Assembly (NCBI RefSeq): GCF_945859685.1
Contig: NC_079149.1
Coordinates: 122,175,575 to 122,239,574 of the forward strand
Reading direction: 5' to 3'
Length of the DNA stretch: 64,000 nt
From: Eupeodes corollae
Taxonomy: Eukaryota > Arthropoda > Insecta > Diptera > Syrphidae
Shown piece by piece: positions 45,429 through 57,281 of the stretch (the first letter of the stretch is position 1; each line of letters begins with the position of its first letter). Position numbers and translations under genes: made by a program. Below the pieces are notes generated by a model. That model saw nothing but the letters and a program-made list of their open reading frames with translations. It searched no databases and was not told the origin of the DNA.

Positions 45429-48400
45429 GCATTAGCCTTGATTCGTGTTTTCGTTAACAAAAGAAACAAAAGACCAAAATATTTTAGTCAGCTTTATTTT
45501 TAATAGTTGAGGCCATACAATACTTTCTTAGGTTTTAATCATATTTTGCCAAGACTTTGTCCCAATGTACGTTATCAAAACGAAATCAAAAATATATGAT
45601 GTAAGCTGGAAAAAAAGTGTAAGATGCTTTTATAATCACAACAACTTCTCAGGTATAAGACATTTTTTTTTTATTTTCTTGTTTGTTGTTTATGATTTTG
45701 AGATTTAAAAATTGATTGGAACAAATATAATTGGATACCCACTTGACAGGCAAAACACTTCAACTATACTCAAATATTTTTGGAATTTTCAATATAATAA
45801 GGGGGAATAATTTTCTTTCTTCGAAGTAGCATAGAAAATCTAAGGAAGAAAAATATTTCAAGGTTTTGATCTAAAAAAGATTAGAGCTTATAAAGACTCT
45901 TAGGGAATAGAGAATGTTCATATACTAGTTAAGGTAACATTTTTGTAAGTAAATACAACTTTTTTATCATAAAACCAAACTTGAAGAAAAATCGATTCTT
46001 TTTAATTATTTTATATTAAAAGTAATAACCCGTAAATACATTGGGTGTGTTTTAAGAGCTTTAGAACTTTAAATAAAAATACATTGTGTATTACTATAAT
46101 CTTGTTAATAAAAGAAAAGGTCGCCCTCGGCTACAAGTAACACTGTCCATTCGATCAATCCAATTTTTTACTGCTTTTTCTAATTAATCTCGCCGTATGC
46201 CGTCAATAGTGAGCTTAATATTGGCGTCAAATGCTTATGTTATCGATTTTAGCTAATAACTTAAAATAGTTCCATAAGAGTTCGAGATCCGTTCGAGAGG
46301 GGTTAAGAAGCACGAAAAAAGGGCCCAATTAACAAGACCACTTTTGGTATTAAAATTGTCATGATGGTTGAACGTGTTGTATAACAAGTTGCACCGTCTT
46401 GTCCTGGTTGGTAGATGTTTAGACTTTTTATTATTATAATTATTATTAACTATTAACTTCGTAAACCAATTTTTTTTGCAATGCAAATATCCATAATTTG
46501 GATACGTTTTTCTGGTGAATCACCATATGGTGAATTGTAAAAACTTTCTGAAAAGAAATGTCAAAACAGTTTGACATCCTCAACTGTCAAAACCATAAAC
46601 AAAATGCTTTGAAACTAAATATTCGTTAAATAAGTTAAAAAGAGTTCGTAAGTCTTTAGCGGGTAATCTTAAAGCCATTTTAAAAAGTTCCTAAGCTTTG
46701 AAGAAGATTTTGTTAATTTTATTAGAACGTACTGTCTCTTAAATGTTAAACTAAACCTTCAATCACAAAATGACGGGTTCAACTTTTAGTTATTTGATAG
46801 ATCCATCATGGCTTCTGACTTTTTTGACATTTCAAATGAATAGGTCCGTTTCCCAGATCTAGGTTTGTTTGATTTGTTTTTTTTTTTTTACAAATTGTCA
46901 CTTATAAGATTTGTTAAGATCCTCCGTTCCTTATCAAATGTAGTCAGTGCTTTACGAACTATGACAGAATTAAAATTTTGATATTATTATTACTTATAAA
47001 TTACTAAATACTTAAAAAAAAGTTGTTTAAAATTTAAAACTTGAATGTTCTGTAGTTGAACTCACATTTTAATGAGAATTATGTTATACGTAAAAGTTGA
47101 AAATAATTCAATTTTTTAAATGTATAAGTACCTTATATTTTTTCCAGAAATTCAATATGTTGAGAATGGTTAAACCAATTTTGAGATTGTATCGAAAAAA
47201 TAACAATTTCATTCAATTCTGCACACGCTGAGTTCAAGTTATCCAATCCATCCTTAAGTCATCCATTAATACTTAAAATATATAGAAATGAGATTTGTTC
47301 TTGTCATCCTAAATTCGATTTAAAGACTCTTCTCTTTTGATGCATCTTAGTGTTTTCTTTTCCATCTCCATTCGTCCTTACTTCTTTTAAAAGAACTTAT
47401 GAAATAAGTTAATCTCTTTCTTTTCAGCTTATCTTTTCACCCCCAGAGTCATAAATCAAAGTTTAATAATGTTGTCTTTCGTAGGTTTGATGTTAATAAT
47501 TATTCCTTAAGTTATAATGAAACTTTTTCCATCATCCTTCGATGGACAACTTGAATTAAGTTTTCTCATTGAAAAATCATATGAGGTCTATGAAATAGCT
47601 ATTCTTTCAAATTAAAAAGGAAACTTTCCACTTTTTCATTCCTATCATTATAATAACCTTATTTACAACAAAAAAAGTCATTTCAAAACAGAAACTCTTC
47701 TAAGTAGGTATTCTTCTAACTTGTAAGTACATCTAAATTGAGAATTATTTCAAAATTTATTGGAAGAAAAAAAATCACCTTATCTGAATGTGTGCATTCG
47801 CAAAGATCCTTTTTCAAAACTCACAGAACAAAACTACAGGAACCAAAAATAATAATGAATACCTTCTCCTGCTCTCTTTGCCTGGAGTTAGAATAAACCA
47901 TACCCCAAATTCTATGTTCACATTATTGCAGATAACTTTTTTCATCTTCTTGATGTTCAAGTGGACAAAATGTTGTTCCTAGTTTGGAAAGGTATGGTAA
48001 AGTTGCAGAGCGAGCGTAACTGAGTTGGAATGAAATGTGAAATGCAACAGTAGAAAAAAAAGATTGGGTCTTCTATACAAATGCTGCATAGCAAAATTTT
48101 GAAGTCCTCCGAATCTGTTTTCCATTATTTGTTGTCTACTCCTGGGAGAAATTTATGTATGCACGTGAATAGTTAAGCAAGAAAAATATATTTAAAACAA
48201 CAACAACAAAAAAGGATAAACAAATCAGGAAGAATTGTATGCATTGCGGCGAAGTGTCTGTATATAGATATTTTCTATTCTATTGCAATAACACTCACAT
48301 ACTGCACTTAAATATATAATATAGATTCAGACACATTAAATGAGTCTACACTTTGAGAAATTGTTATTCCTTAAATGTCCTTTGGGAATTGAGGCGTATT

Positions 48401-48600
48401 TCTAATACGAAGAGTATTTCTTCTGCATGGCTTGACAGTTCAAAACTGGTGATGACTGGGTGTAGCCTATATGACATTGCAGTCAAGAGTGAATGTGAAC
48501 TGTATAAGGGTGAAATAAAATACGCTTGTATGTAAATGTACACCCTGTATAATGATGAAACAAAATAGAAAATTAAGCTTGCAACGCTTAGTTTTACACA
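45429..48600. other. Non-coding AT-rich stretch
   Basis: No gene supported. A 14-bp palindrome (tcaccatatggtga, 46,520-46,533) and two CTGTCA words near 46,570-46,590 are the only items noticed. Confidence 0.5.
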
Positions 48601-48900
48601 GAAAATGAAGAAAAAAAGTGTAGTAGACGATAAAGAGCCTTAAGGCACACCAATAATTATTTTATAAACTTCAGAATTGGTCAAAAACTTAAATTGATTG
48701 ATTGGTTGTTTGCTATTTCATAGCAGAAATGAGTTGTTGATTAAAGAACATGTATTTTCGATAGACGAACTTCATGTCATATGAGTTAGAAATTTGTAGG
48801 TATTGATGAATACTGTAGCACCACATCATAAGGATGTGGTGCTCCAGTAGTTGTATTGTCGGTTATTAAAATTAATTCACTGTTCTACTAATTCTTGACT
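48601..48900 (-). pseudogene. RT relic with stop in the GVPQGS motif
   Basis: Minus-strand reading from about 48,697 gives FKFLTNSEVYKIIIGVP, a stop where Gln is expected, then GSLSSTTLFFFIF. Upstream residues (QISNSYDMKFVYRKYMFF) fit the region ahead of motif B. The stop (TAA for CAA) marks it as dead. A GC-rich hairpin (48,817-48,843) lies at its upstream side. Confidence 0.6.
48817..48843. repeat. 11-bp perfect hairpin, 5-base loop
   Basis: agcaccacatc (48,817-48,827) and gatgtggtgct (48,833-48,843) are exact reverse complements around ataag. Its GC content stands out in this AT-rich region. Confidence 0.8.
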
Positions 48901-49309
48901 ACAATATTCAGGACCATTTCCAAAATCATGCAAGTATAAATATCAGATGATTGTTTTTTGGTATTGGCTGTTTTTTTTTAAATTTCGGAAAAGAATAATT
49001 AATGAAGAATAGTATGGGATTCAACTTTCAAAGAAATCACTTATAAATTTTCTAATTTTAAATTAAATTTAGTTTACAATCAAACGAGAATTTTGTTTCA
49101 ATTCTGCTAAACTCTCCATTTTTTAATCCGAAATGAGTCTTCTACTAACTTCTCTCTGGACGGTTGTAGATTGATTTCCAAAATGTCTAAGATTTGTGCT
49201 AATTAGCGCGGTTTTTTCTGCTGTTGTCATTTCCACAAAAATCGTTATTTATTCTGGAAATGCAATTCTTGTGTGAATATATTTCATTTTAAGTAATCTC
49301 GAAGAATAT

Positions 49310-49820
49310 CATCAAATTGATGCAATTTATTCCGATTTTTCAAAGGTATTTGATGGAGTAAGTCACTTTAATAGTCATTTAAATAAAGAATTTAAAAAAC
49401 TTTGGTTTACATTCTAAGTTCTTAAAATGGTTGGATTATTGTCTTAAGAGTCGAGTTCAATTTGTTTGCATTGACGTACTTCTCTCAAAACCAATTTTGT
49501 TTTCATGTGGTGTGCCTCATGGTAGCCTTCTTATTCTTAAATTTATAAATGATTTACTTAATATTTTACTTAATTCTAGTCAACTTGTTTTCACCAACGA
49601 CTTTAAGTTTTTTTTCGATGTATAAAATCTATTAATGACTGACATCTCTTACAAGATTATATTTCGAAATTATCCCAATGGTGCACGAAAACCCAATTAT
49701 ATTTAAATTTGACTACAAAATTGACAATTAAGTTCTGGAAAGAGCTAGGGTGAAGAAAGATCTTGGTGTAATTTTTTACTCAAACTTAACTTTGTTAATC
49801 GAAAAAAATTAGCCATTACC
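49310..49820 (+). pseudogene. Non-LTR reverse transcriptase relic
   Basis: Plus-strand pieces in order: YSDFSKVFDGVSHFN near 49,329-49,373 (motif A, with Lys-Val for Lys-Ala), LKWLDYCLKSRVQFV near 49,423-49,467, CGVPHGSLLILKFINDLL near 49,505-49,558 (motif B, His for Gln), FTNDFKFFF where F/YADD is expected (near 49,591; Thr-Asn replace Ala-Asp) and LSQWC then KKDLGVIFYSNLT to about 49,795. The catalytic Asp pair is lost, so it cannot have RT activity. Confidence 0.7.
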
Positions 49821-52800
49821 CCGCGCGCTGTTTCAAAGAAACAAAGTAAACTTTAAATTACCCTTATTTTTTGCCATTCTATAAATAGTATAATAGAAAA
49901 TTTCCAAAAAAAAACACATTGGCAGTATCCAGATTTTTTTATTTAAAAATTGGTACAACTGAAAGAAGATTTCTCAGAATAATAATAAAAAAAACACACT
50001 AATAGAAGAAAGTTTTGTGAAAATCAAAAGTTAAAATTAACTTCAGCAAAAAAAAAAAAAACAAATTAAAATTAATAAATTAGACAATTTTTAAGAAGAA
50101 ATGATAAGTTTTCTTACCATTTGAAAACTGAGATTCTATAAACAAAAAGTTCATCTAACAATTGCAGCTTTAACATAAAATAAAAACTTCAAAAAGGGGG
50201 TTTGTTCGTAAACTACTACATTAAAATGTGGTGTTGAAGCGAGCTTGAAGCTCACCTCAATTCTTTATATACCTGAATCGAGTTGAAATGAGCCTGGTCG
50301 GGAATCGGAGTCGAGTCAACATTTGTAAAGAAAAACCTGTGTAGATGAGTTGGTTTTACAGATAATACATAATGGTCTGTCAATTTGCATGTTTGTGTAC
50401 AAAAAATATAGTTTTGTTTTAAAAAAATTTAAAAAAAAAATTGCACATGTTGTAGGTAGCATGTTCTTATATGGTACTGAACTATTCTGTTCTTCATTGT
50501 TTAACACAAATCAAACTACATATCTCACTTGCACACTTGCACCACCATTTGCATTTTATAAAGTGCTGTCAAACTTAATCATTTTTAAATCTTCTTGCGC
50601 GGAGGAACCACCAAAAAGATTTATTTAATCTAAATTGAGTTAAACCTTTTGTGAAAACATAGCAAAACTAAATAATAACAATAGTAACAGATTTTTTTCC
50701 CAATGGAAAACACATGATTCAAAATGCACAGCTACTCAACGAACACATCCATCGAGATACAAATGCAATATCAATCTTACCAACATTTGTAAACGAAGTC
50801 ACATAAGATCCATTCGAGACTCGTATAAATGTCAAAAACCCATCCGTAGTAAAATTCTACTTTAACTTTTTGTCGGTAGCATTCATGCTGCGGATATTGT
50901 TTTTTGTTATTCGTGTAAAATCCTACTATACTATTGATAGATTTTGCAACAAAACACAGGTATTGTATTGATTTCAATATTCCATTGAGTAGATATTTTT
51001 TTGGAGGAAAAATAAACTATTATTGTATTTTCAATCCAAATGATTTTTATATATATTTGGATCATATTTTTAGAACAAATTTGGTCTTTCATATTAACTA
51101 CATTTAAAGTATTTATATTGAACTTGAGTTTATTTTATAAATTGTGCATATGTTAATAATTTTCTAGAAGTCTAACTGTAGATTTTTAAATCTCATATTG
51201 ATGAAATAAATAAATAGATATCAGTTAAAGTCCAAAGATTGAAAAAAAGTAAAATTCATTCTTAAATTGTGTACTACAATTTAGAACAAAAATCCTTTGA
51301 GTGCATAAGATGCAACTGAATTCAGAATTCCCAAAGAGGAACGATGAAGACGACAAAACACAGACACAGACTTAAACGTAGACAACTGACGACGTTATAT
51401 CTTTTTCTAGCCATCTCATTAAAATTAATTTGTTGCTTCGGAAACTTTTTTAATTGCGAGTGCATACGATGCAGTTCATCTTTTATCCAGTTTATGCACC
51501 AGATTTAAATCCTTATAAAGCATATATATAAAATATATAGTATGGTATATAAATATATATATATTTCTTTTTTTTTAATTTTATATTTCCTGACCGATAT
51601 TTGGAACTTGCTTTATGATAATGTGCTATAAGTTGTTGTATGTAAAAAGATTCTTCTTTTTTAGAAAAATACATTACCGAGTAACGAGAAAACTTTCATT
51701 TCTCACTTCCTTTATTTTTGATTGTAGAATATATGTATGTATTTATGGTGATATAAAAGTCCGTATAATATATCTGATCCAAAGTTATATGATATGGTTG
51801 TTGTAAAAGTTTAATGATCCTTGTGGGTTATACTTTATTTTGGCCAGCCATTACCGTACCGCAGCATCCTAGACAGGATTGTGTACATATGTTGTTGATG
51901 TTATGGGTTGATGCCCAGCATAATATCTAACTAACTAGGGTTCTATGAACCTCTATATAGACAGGGACATGATTGGAAAGGAAATGTGGTTTGCTAGATG
52001 CATGCATGTATAATTTCTAGACAATACTGTCTGTATTTTGGAAGTTTTCATCAACCATAAAACAATATGAAGGGTCCATTTTGAGGTTGAATGAGAAAGA
52101 CGAAGATGGAATGGAGTGGAAGTGGAGTTATTTTAATAATCAGAGTTTGTTGATGGACATTTTGTGGTTTAATTTTTGACTTGGAGTGTTAAATAAATGC
52201 AGAAATGGTACTGTCATTTAAGTTTATCTTCAGAATTCAAAAAGTTGTTTCCAATCCATTTAATGACAAAATCTCCTGTATCCATTGTGTTCTTCTCAAG
52301 TCTCCATAAACAGTTATAAAATTCAAACACTTAATACTTAATTGTTATATGAGATTTATCGATTGTTGAGAAAATGACCGATAAAAAGTTAATGATGCCT
52401 CACGTTGGGCGCCAATTAAAAACCTACTGAAGTTTAAACGCCTGTGAGGTTATAAATTTCCAAATTTATCTCCAAAGACAGGAAGCATACCTGCACTTAA
52501 AATGAAAATATATGACATGGTACATGTAGACGTAATTAAATCTACAGCGCACCTGAAATCTAAAAAAAAACACGTAAAACTGAAAAAAATGTCTTTTTGG
52601 TTTCATGCCAACGACGAGATTAAATGGAAATAGTAGTAGATTATGTCAAAACCTATGCCAATATACAAGCTTAGTCCTGAAAAATGAACAGAATTGAGTG
52701 AAGATCTATATCAAATTAAATCAATTTTTAACACTTTTAAAAGAACAGGAAAAATATAGAAAAATATAGAAGGGTTAAGTTTTTACACTTTTGAATTAAT

Positions 52801-52922
52801 CAACTGTGAAAAAAAATTGTCAATAATTGTTAGAAATAAATCAAAATTTTACAGTTCGATTATTTTTAATAGTCAAATGCGAAAATCTTATGTGAATAAT
52901 CTGCGTTTTTTGTTTTGCGTAT
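49821..52922. other. Non-coding AT-rich stretch
   Basis: No gene supported. It includes the second copy of the 45-bp dispersed repeat (50,920-50,964) and a (TA)n-rich patch near 51,520-51,570. Confidence 0.5.
50920..50964. repeat. 45-bp dispersed repeat, copy 2
   Basis: Matches 25311-25355 at 42 of 45 positions. Flanks on both sides differ between the two copies, so the shared block has sharp edges. Confidence 0.8.
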
Positions 52923-54727
52923 GGCTGGAATGCGACCCACACTGATAACTTTCAATCCCGTCTGTTGATTTGTCTTGTTTAAAAGTTTGTAGATTTTTGT
53001 GTTGTGTTAAAAAAGTTGTCAGTTGATTATTCTTAAAAATTTCAAAATTACCAACAATATTTTTCACATAATGAAATATGTAGTTTCAAAATCTTTAACA
53101 ATTTGAGTAGATTTTCTTTAAATTTTTGATTTCTTATATAAACAAATACATATTGGATGAATGAAATTAATTTGAAGTTAAAATCTTAAAAAAATTACTG
53201 AACTGTGAGATAAAATTAGTTTAAGGAATTTATTTTTATATTTTGAAAAGATATTTGGGTCGAAAGTAAATTTGTAGCAAATTTTAGTGTTGTTCTTTTT
53301 TTAGGTTTTTAATTTTTTGTAAAAAAAAACTTTCAATTCGATTTTTCTCAAAATTTTACTGTTTTTTTGACAACAATATTTTATAAGAGATATAATTAGT
53401 TTAAAGCAAATATTTCAAAGTTTTAAAAAGATATTTGAGTCGAAATCAATTTTTACGAACTTTTAGTAATTTTTTTGTTAGGTTTTTATTTTTTGTAAGA
53501 AAACTGTAAACTTGTTTTTTTCCAAAATCTTACGGAATGTTAAAACTAATATTTCTTATAAGTTAAAATAAGTTGTAAACCATACTCTCAATGTTTTAAA
53601 AAGATTTTTGAGTCAAAGTTCAATTTTTACCAACTTTTGTAAAAATTTGTTTAGGTTTTTAATTTTTTGTAAGAAATGTGTCTGGTCCATTTTTCTCAAA
53701 ATTTTACTGAATTTTGACAACAATATTGTTTAAAAGCTAAAATTAGTTTAAAGCCAATATCTCAAAGTTTTGAAAAGATATTTAAGTCGAAAATCAATTT
53801 TTACCAACTTTTGTTAATTGTTTTTTAGGTTTTTAATTTTTTTGTAAAAAATGTGTCTATTCCGTTTTTCTCAAAGTTTTACTGAATTTTGACAACAATA
53901 TTTTTTAAAAGCCAAAATTAGTTTAAGGCCAATATCTCAATGTTTTGAAAAGATATTTGAGTCGAAAATCAATTTTTACCAACTTTTGTTTTGGTTTTTA
54001 ATTTTTTGTAAAAAAAATTGTAAATTCGATTTTTCTCAACATTTTTCAGAATGTTGAAAACAATATTTCTTATAACATACATAAATAAGTTTGAAGCCAA
54101 AATCTCAAGTTTTTGAAAAGATATTTGGGTAGCAATTTAATTTTTACCAACTTTGAGTAATATTTTTTTTAGGTTTTTATTTTTCATAAAAAAAACTTTC
54201 AATTTGATTTTTCTCAAAATTTTACCAGTTGTTAAAAACGTTATTCTTCGTTGCACAAAATTGTTTTGGAGATGAAATCATTTTTTATTCGTAAAATTTT
54301 CGAGATGACAAATTTTTTGTTCAGTATTTTTGATTTACAAAAAAACGTTAATTTGATTTTTTTTTTTTTAAATATACTTGTTTGGTATCACTTTACAATC
54401 TATAATAAAAAAACTAATTCAAGTCTCCAGCGTCATTTGTTCGTGAGATATTTAGGGTTAACCATAATTTTCACCTTTTTTTAAACTGCTACGGTAAAAA
54501 AACCACCCTCGCAATTTTCTAGAGAACCCTTCCTGCATCTTTCTCCGTTATAATCTGTTTAACAAAATTTATTTAAAGACGGACGTACGAACGTACGTAC
54601 ACACACACGCATATATCTTTCTAAAAATCTTTTATTTCGACTCTAGGGACCTTGAAACGTCGAGAAATGTCAAAATTTTCAATTTGACAAATCGGACCCA
54701 TTACAATAATTTCCTCTGGGAAGTTAA
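52923..54727 (+). mobile_element. TAACTTCCC-family repeat, long copy (C) with internal tandem array
   Basis: Left end ggctggaatgcgacccacac then ctgataact; right end tttcctctgggaagttaa (to 54,727). Within, about six units of 168-180 bp follow each other. Markers such as gatatttgagtcgaaa recur at 53,257, 53,437, 53,610, 53,784, 53,959 and 54,127, each followed by ttttaccaactttt, aggtttttattttttgtaaaa and gatttttctcaaaattttac. The last 350 bases hold a unique end with gacggacgtacgaacgtac, an (AC)n run and gaccttgaaacgtcgagaaa, shared in reverse with 20,232-20,320. No coding frame. I do not recognise it as a named family. Confidence 0.75.
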
Positions 54728-55145
54728 TAAAATTGGGCCCAGCACGGATCCCTGTGTTACACCCCAAAGACTAAAGGAAGGAACTTATGCTGCACCCAAC
54801 TTTAACATTGTGTAATCTAATTTTTATATAAGACTTCAGCCATTTCCATATGAATCCACGAAAATCAATTTTATACAGTTTATCCAACGGTATGTTATGG
54901 TTCACCATGTCAAAAAAATGTCAACGAAAGTCCAGTACACTTTTTCTTAGCATCTCAACCTTCGTGTAAAATGCAGGAAAATTCTAGAAGAGAGTCCCCA
55001 GTAGAAAACCCAGCCCTGAATCCAAATTGAAATGAACTCAAAAATTTTATTTTATTAAGGTAAGGTAGAATTCTTGTTTTAATTACCTTCTCAAATAATT
55101 TCGATATTGATGACAACAAAGTAATTCCCGTACAGTTTGACATTC
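54728..55145 (-). pseudogene. Non-LTR reverse transcriptase fragment joined to copy C
   Basis: Minus-strand reading from 55,143: NCTGITLLSSISKLFEKVIK, RILPYLNKIKFL, FQFGFRAGFSTGDSLLEF (the classic QFGFR..ST region), then frameshifted FDMVNHNIPLDKLY near 54,910, KSYIKIRLHNVKVG near 54,825 and GVTQGSVLGPIL at about 54,766-54,731. The match ends where the inverted end GGGAAGTTAA of copy C begins, so the YADD motif is missing. Confidence 0.75.
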
Positions 55146-57281
55146 TTAACTGTCAAATTATATAAACAACCATAGAAATTAAAAAAACACCCTATAGTTG
55201 TATAACATTTTATGATATTCGCTTATCTAAAATGGGTGAATGAATCGAGTTTTAAAGCAACGAATGTTTCATTACAGATAATGAATAGTTCAAACTTTAA
55301 ATCATATCATAACCTTTTTTCAAATTCGCGGAAACAATATGTTTTTTAAAAAGTTTCCTCTTTCAAAACCACTTAAGCCGGAATAAATTATGATTTAATT
55401 GCTGCTCTTCACCGAAATCGAAATGTTTACATGCAAAATATATATTTTCTCTAAAAAGTTTGTCGTCAATATTACAAAAATATTACATGCGTAAAATTTC
55501 GTAAAAATTACCTTCCCTCTCCCCCTTTCCCTTACCTCAACAAAACTATTTAATACCTTCCTTTTTCTTCCGAAAATTTGTCTCGAAGTTCATATTTTTC
55601 TAAGAAAAGAAATTTGGTGGTGAAAGGAAACTTAACTCACTTCTCATTAAAATTCAGAATGTGTAACAACCAACCTTCCAACTTACGCCCTCAACACAAC
55701 ACACACCACACAACACATGCCATGCATACATATGGTCTGAAATAAAAACTTACCAAGTTTCAGAAAAGTTGGTATGATGGCGCATTCTGGTTATAGTTAT
55801 CAGGCAATTAAGCCCTAATTTCAAGGACATAAATCCTAGTTAACTAACTATGTACATATAAATGCTGCGCTTTGCTTTTATAACCAACCAAACCAACCCA
55901 TGAACTCGCCATATACCTATACATACCTCTACTTCGTTTAAGACTTTGTATGATTTATCTAATGAATGAGATGGAGCTTAAAAAGCTGTCGTCCTTGCAA
56001 TATAGGAATATGGTAGTCAGTCCTGTAGTGATGGCAAATTGTTCACTTACTTAACACACATTAAATGCAGATGCCTGGAGGACGAAAACGTTTTTCTCAC
56101 TTTGTTTTGTTAGGTTTTTTTTTTAAGTTTAAACGGGGGAAACAAAACGAAAAAGGACTTGGTTGTGACAAATCGATTTTGGTCTCGTTTTGTTTTTCGT
56201 CCTTTTTTCTTGTTTTGTCTGTTTTATTTGTGTTTTTTGCATCCGCCCACAGTGAATTTGCCCATCACATTATTACGTCATAATGCAGTGTTAAGTGTAC
56301 CCGCGATGCTGCATGATTATGCACCACTTGTGCCGACGACGATAGTGACAGCGACAACGACAACGACGACATTTTATATAGCATCCAGTCAAGCAAACGA
56401 GGTCAAAGTCAGGGTGAAATGTTTTCAGCAGTATAGTAGACAGTTTTCCATTTTCCTTGGATTTTTTTTTGTTTTTTTATATTTTTGCTTTTGTTGTTGT
56501 TGTTGGCTTTTGTTGGCATATTGAATTTTCCGTCCGACACCAGCCGGGCTGTTGAGGATATTGCGCGTACACTGGGTCGTATACGTAACATTTTTCGTAT
56601 TAGTCTTTTAGTATTACGTATCACACGTATGTATGTAAGTACATAGGACATTGGATAAATCTATGAATTTATTGATGTTATTACATATCTACAATGTATA
56701 CACCATACAAGTATACATGTGCTGAGTTTATATAATTTTCCAGACGACTGTTAATATTATGTATACCGGGATTGGCGCCATCAGACAAAAGCAAAAACGA
56801 CTGTTTGGAGCCTGGAGACTGCTGCTGTTATCCTGTATGCGGACTATTTAGGTGGAGTTATGTTTTTTATTTTTTGTTTGTTATCAGAGAACCTACTGGA
56901 TTTTTTTGTTTTCGGCTCCTGAATGTTATGTATTTTGACAGAATAAAAGTGAAGAAAAACAAGAATTTTATTTAAATGCAAATATTGAAAAAGTTCTTAT
57001 TTTTTTCACTTTACTTTGATTTCAATCGATGACGAAAGTTTAAACAAAAAAAGAAACAGGAAAAAAAAGTTTGGCAAGCTTATCGGAACAGGAATGTCAG
57101 TTATATTCTTTTTTTTTGTCGAAGCGACAGATTTAATTTAAGGATTCTTTTTTAAAACAAAAAGGTGATAGGTTAGTTAAAAAAAGAGAAAAAAAATATC
57201 ACATTAAGTATTTCGGGTGAGCATAAAACTTTTTGGCATTAAACTTTTTTTTTTGCAGTCATCTTGGGTGTCTTCTAACGG
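55146..57281. other. Non-coding stretch, more balanced composition at 56.0-56.9 kb
   Basis: No supported gene. Between about 56,240 and 56,420 the sequence is GC-richer with an ACGACGACA-type microsatellite (56,334-56,372) and T-rich runs at 56,459-56,510. The open frames there are Phe/Cys-rich products of the T runs. It might be a regulatory or untranslated segment; nothing decides. Confidence 0.45.

Noticed and set aside
48541..48552. Second end of a CAGGGTGTC-type element (acaccctgtata)
   Set aside because: No matching left end was found within several kilobases upstream.
56065..56524. Phe/Cys-rich overlapping frames of 72 and 121 codons
   Set aside because: The T-rich runs and ACG microsatellite explain the residues. 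No signal that this is an exon.
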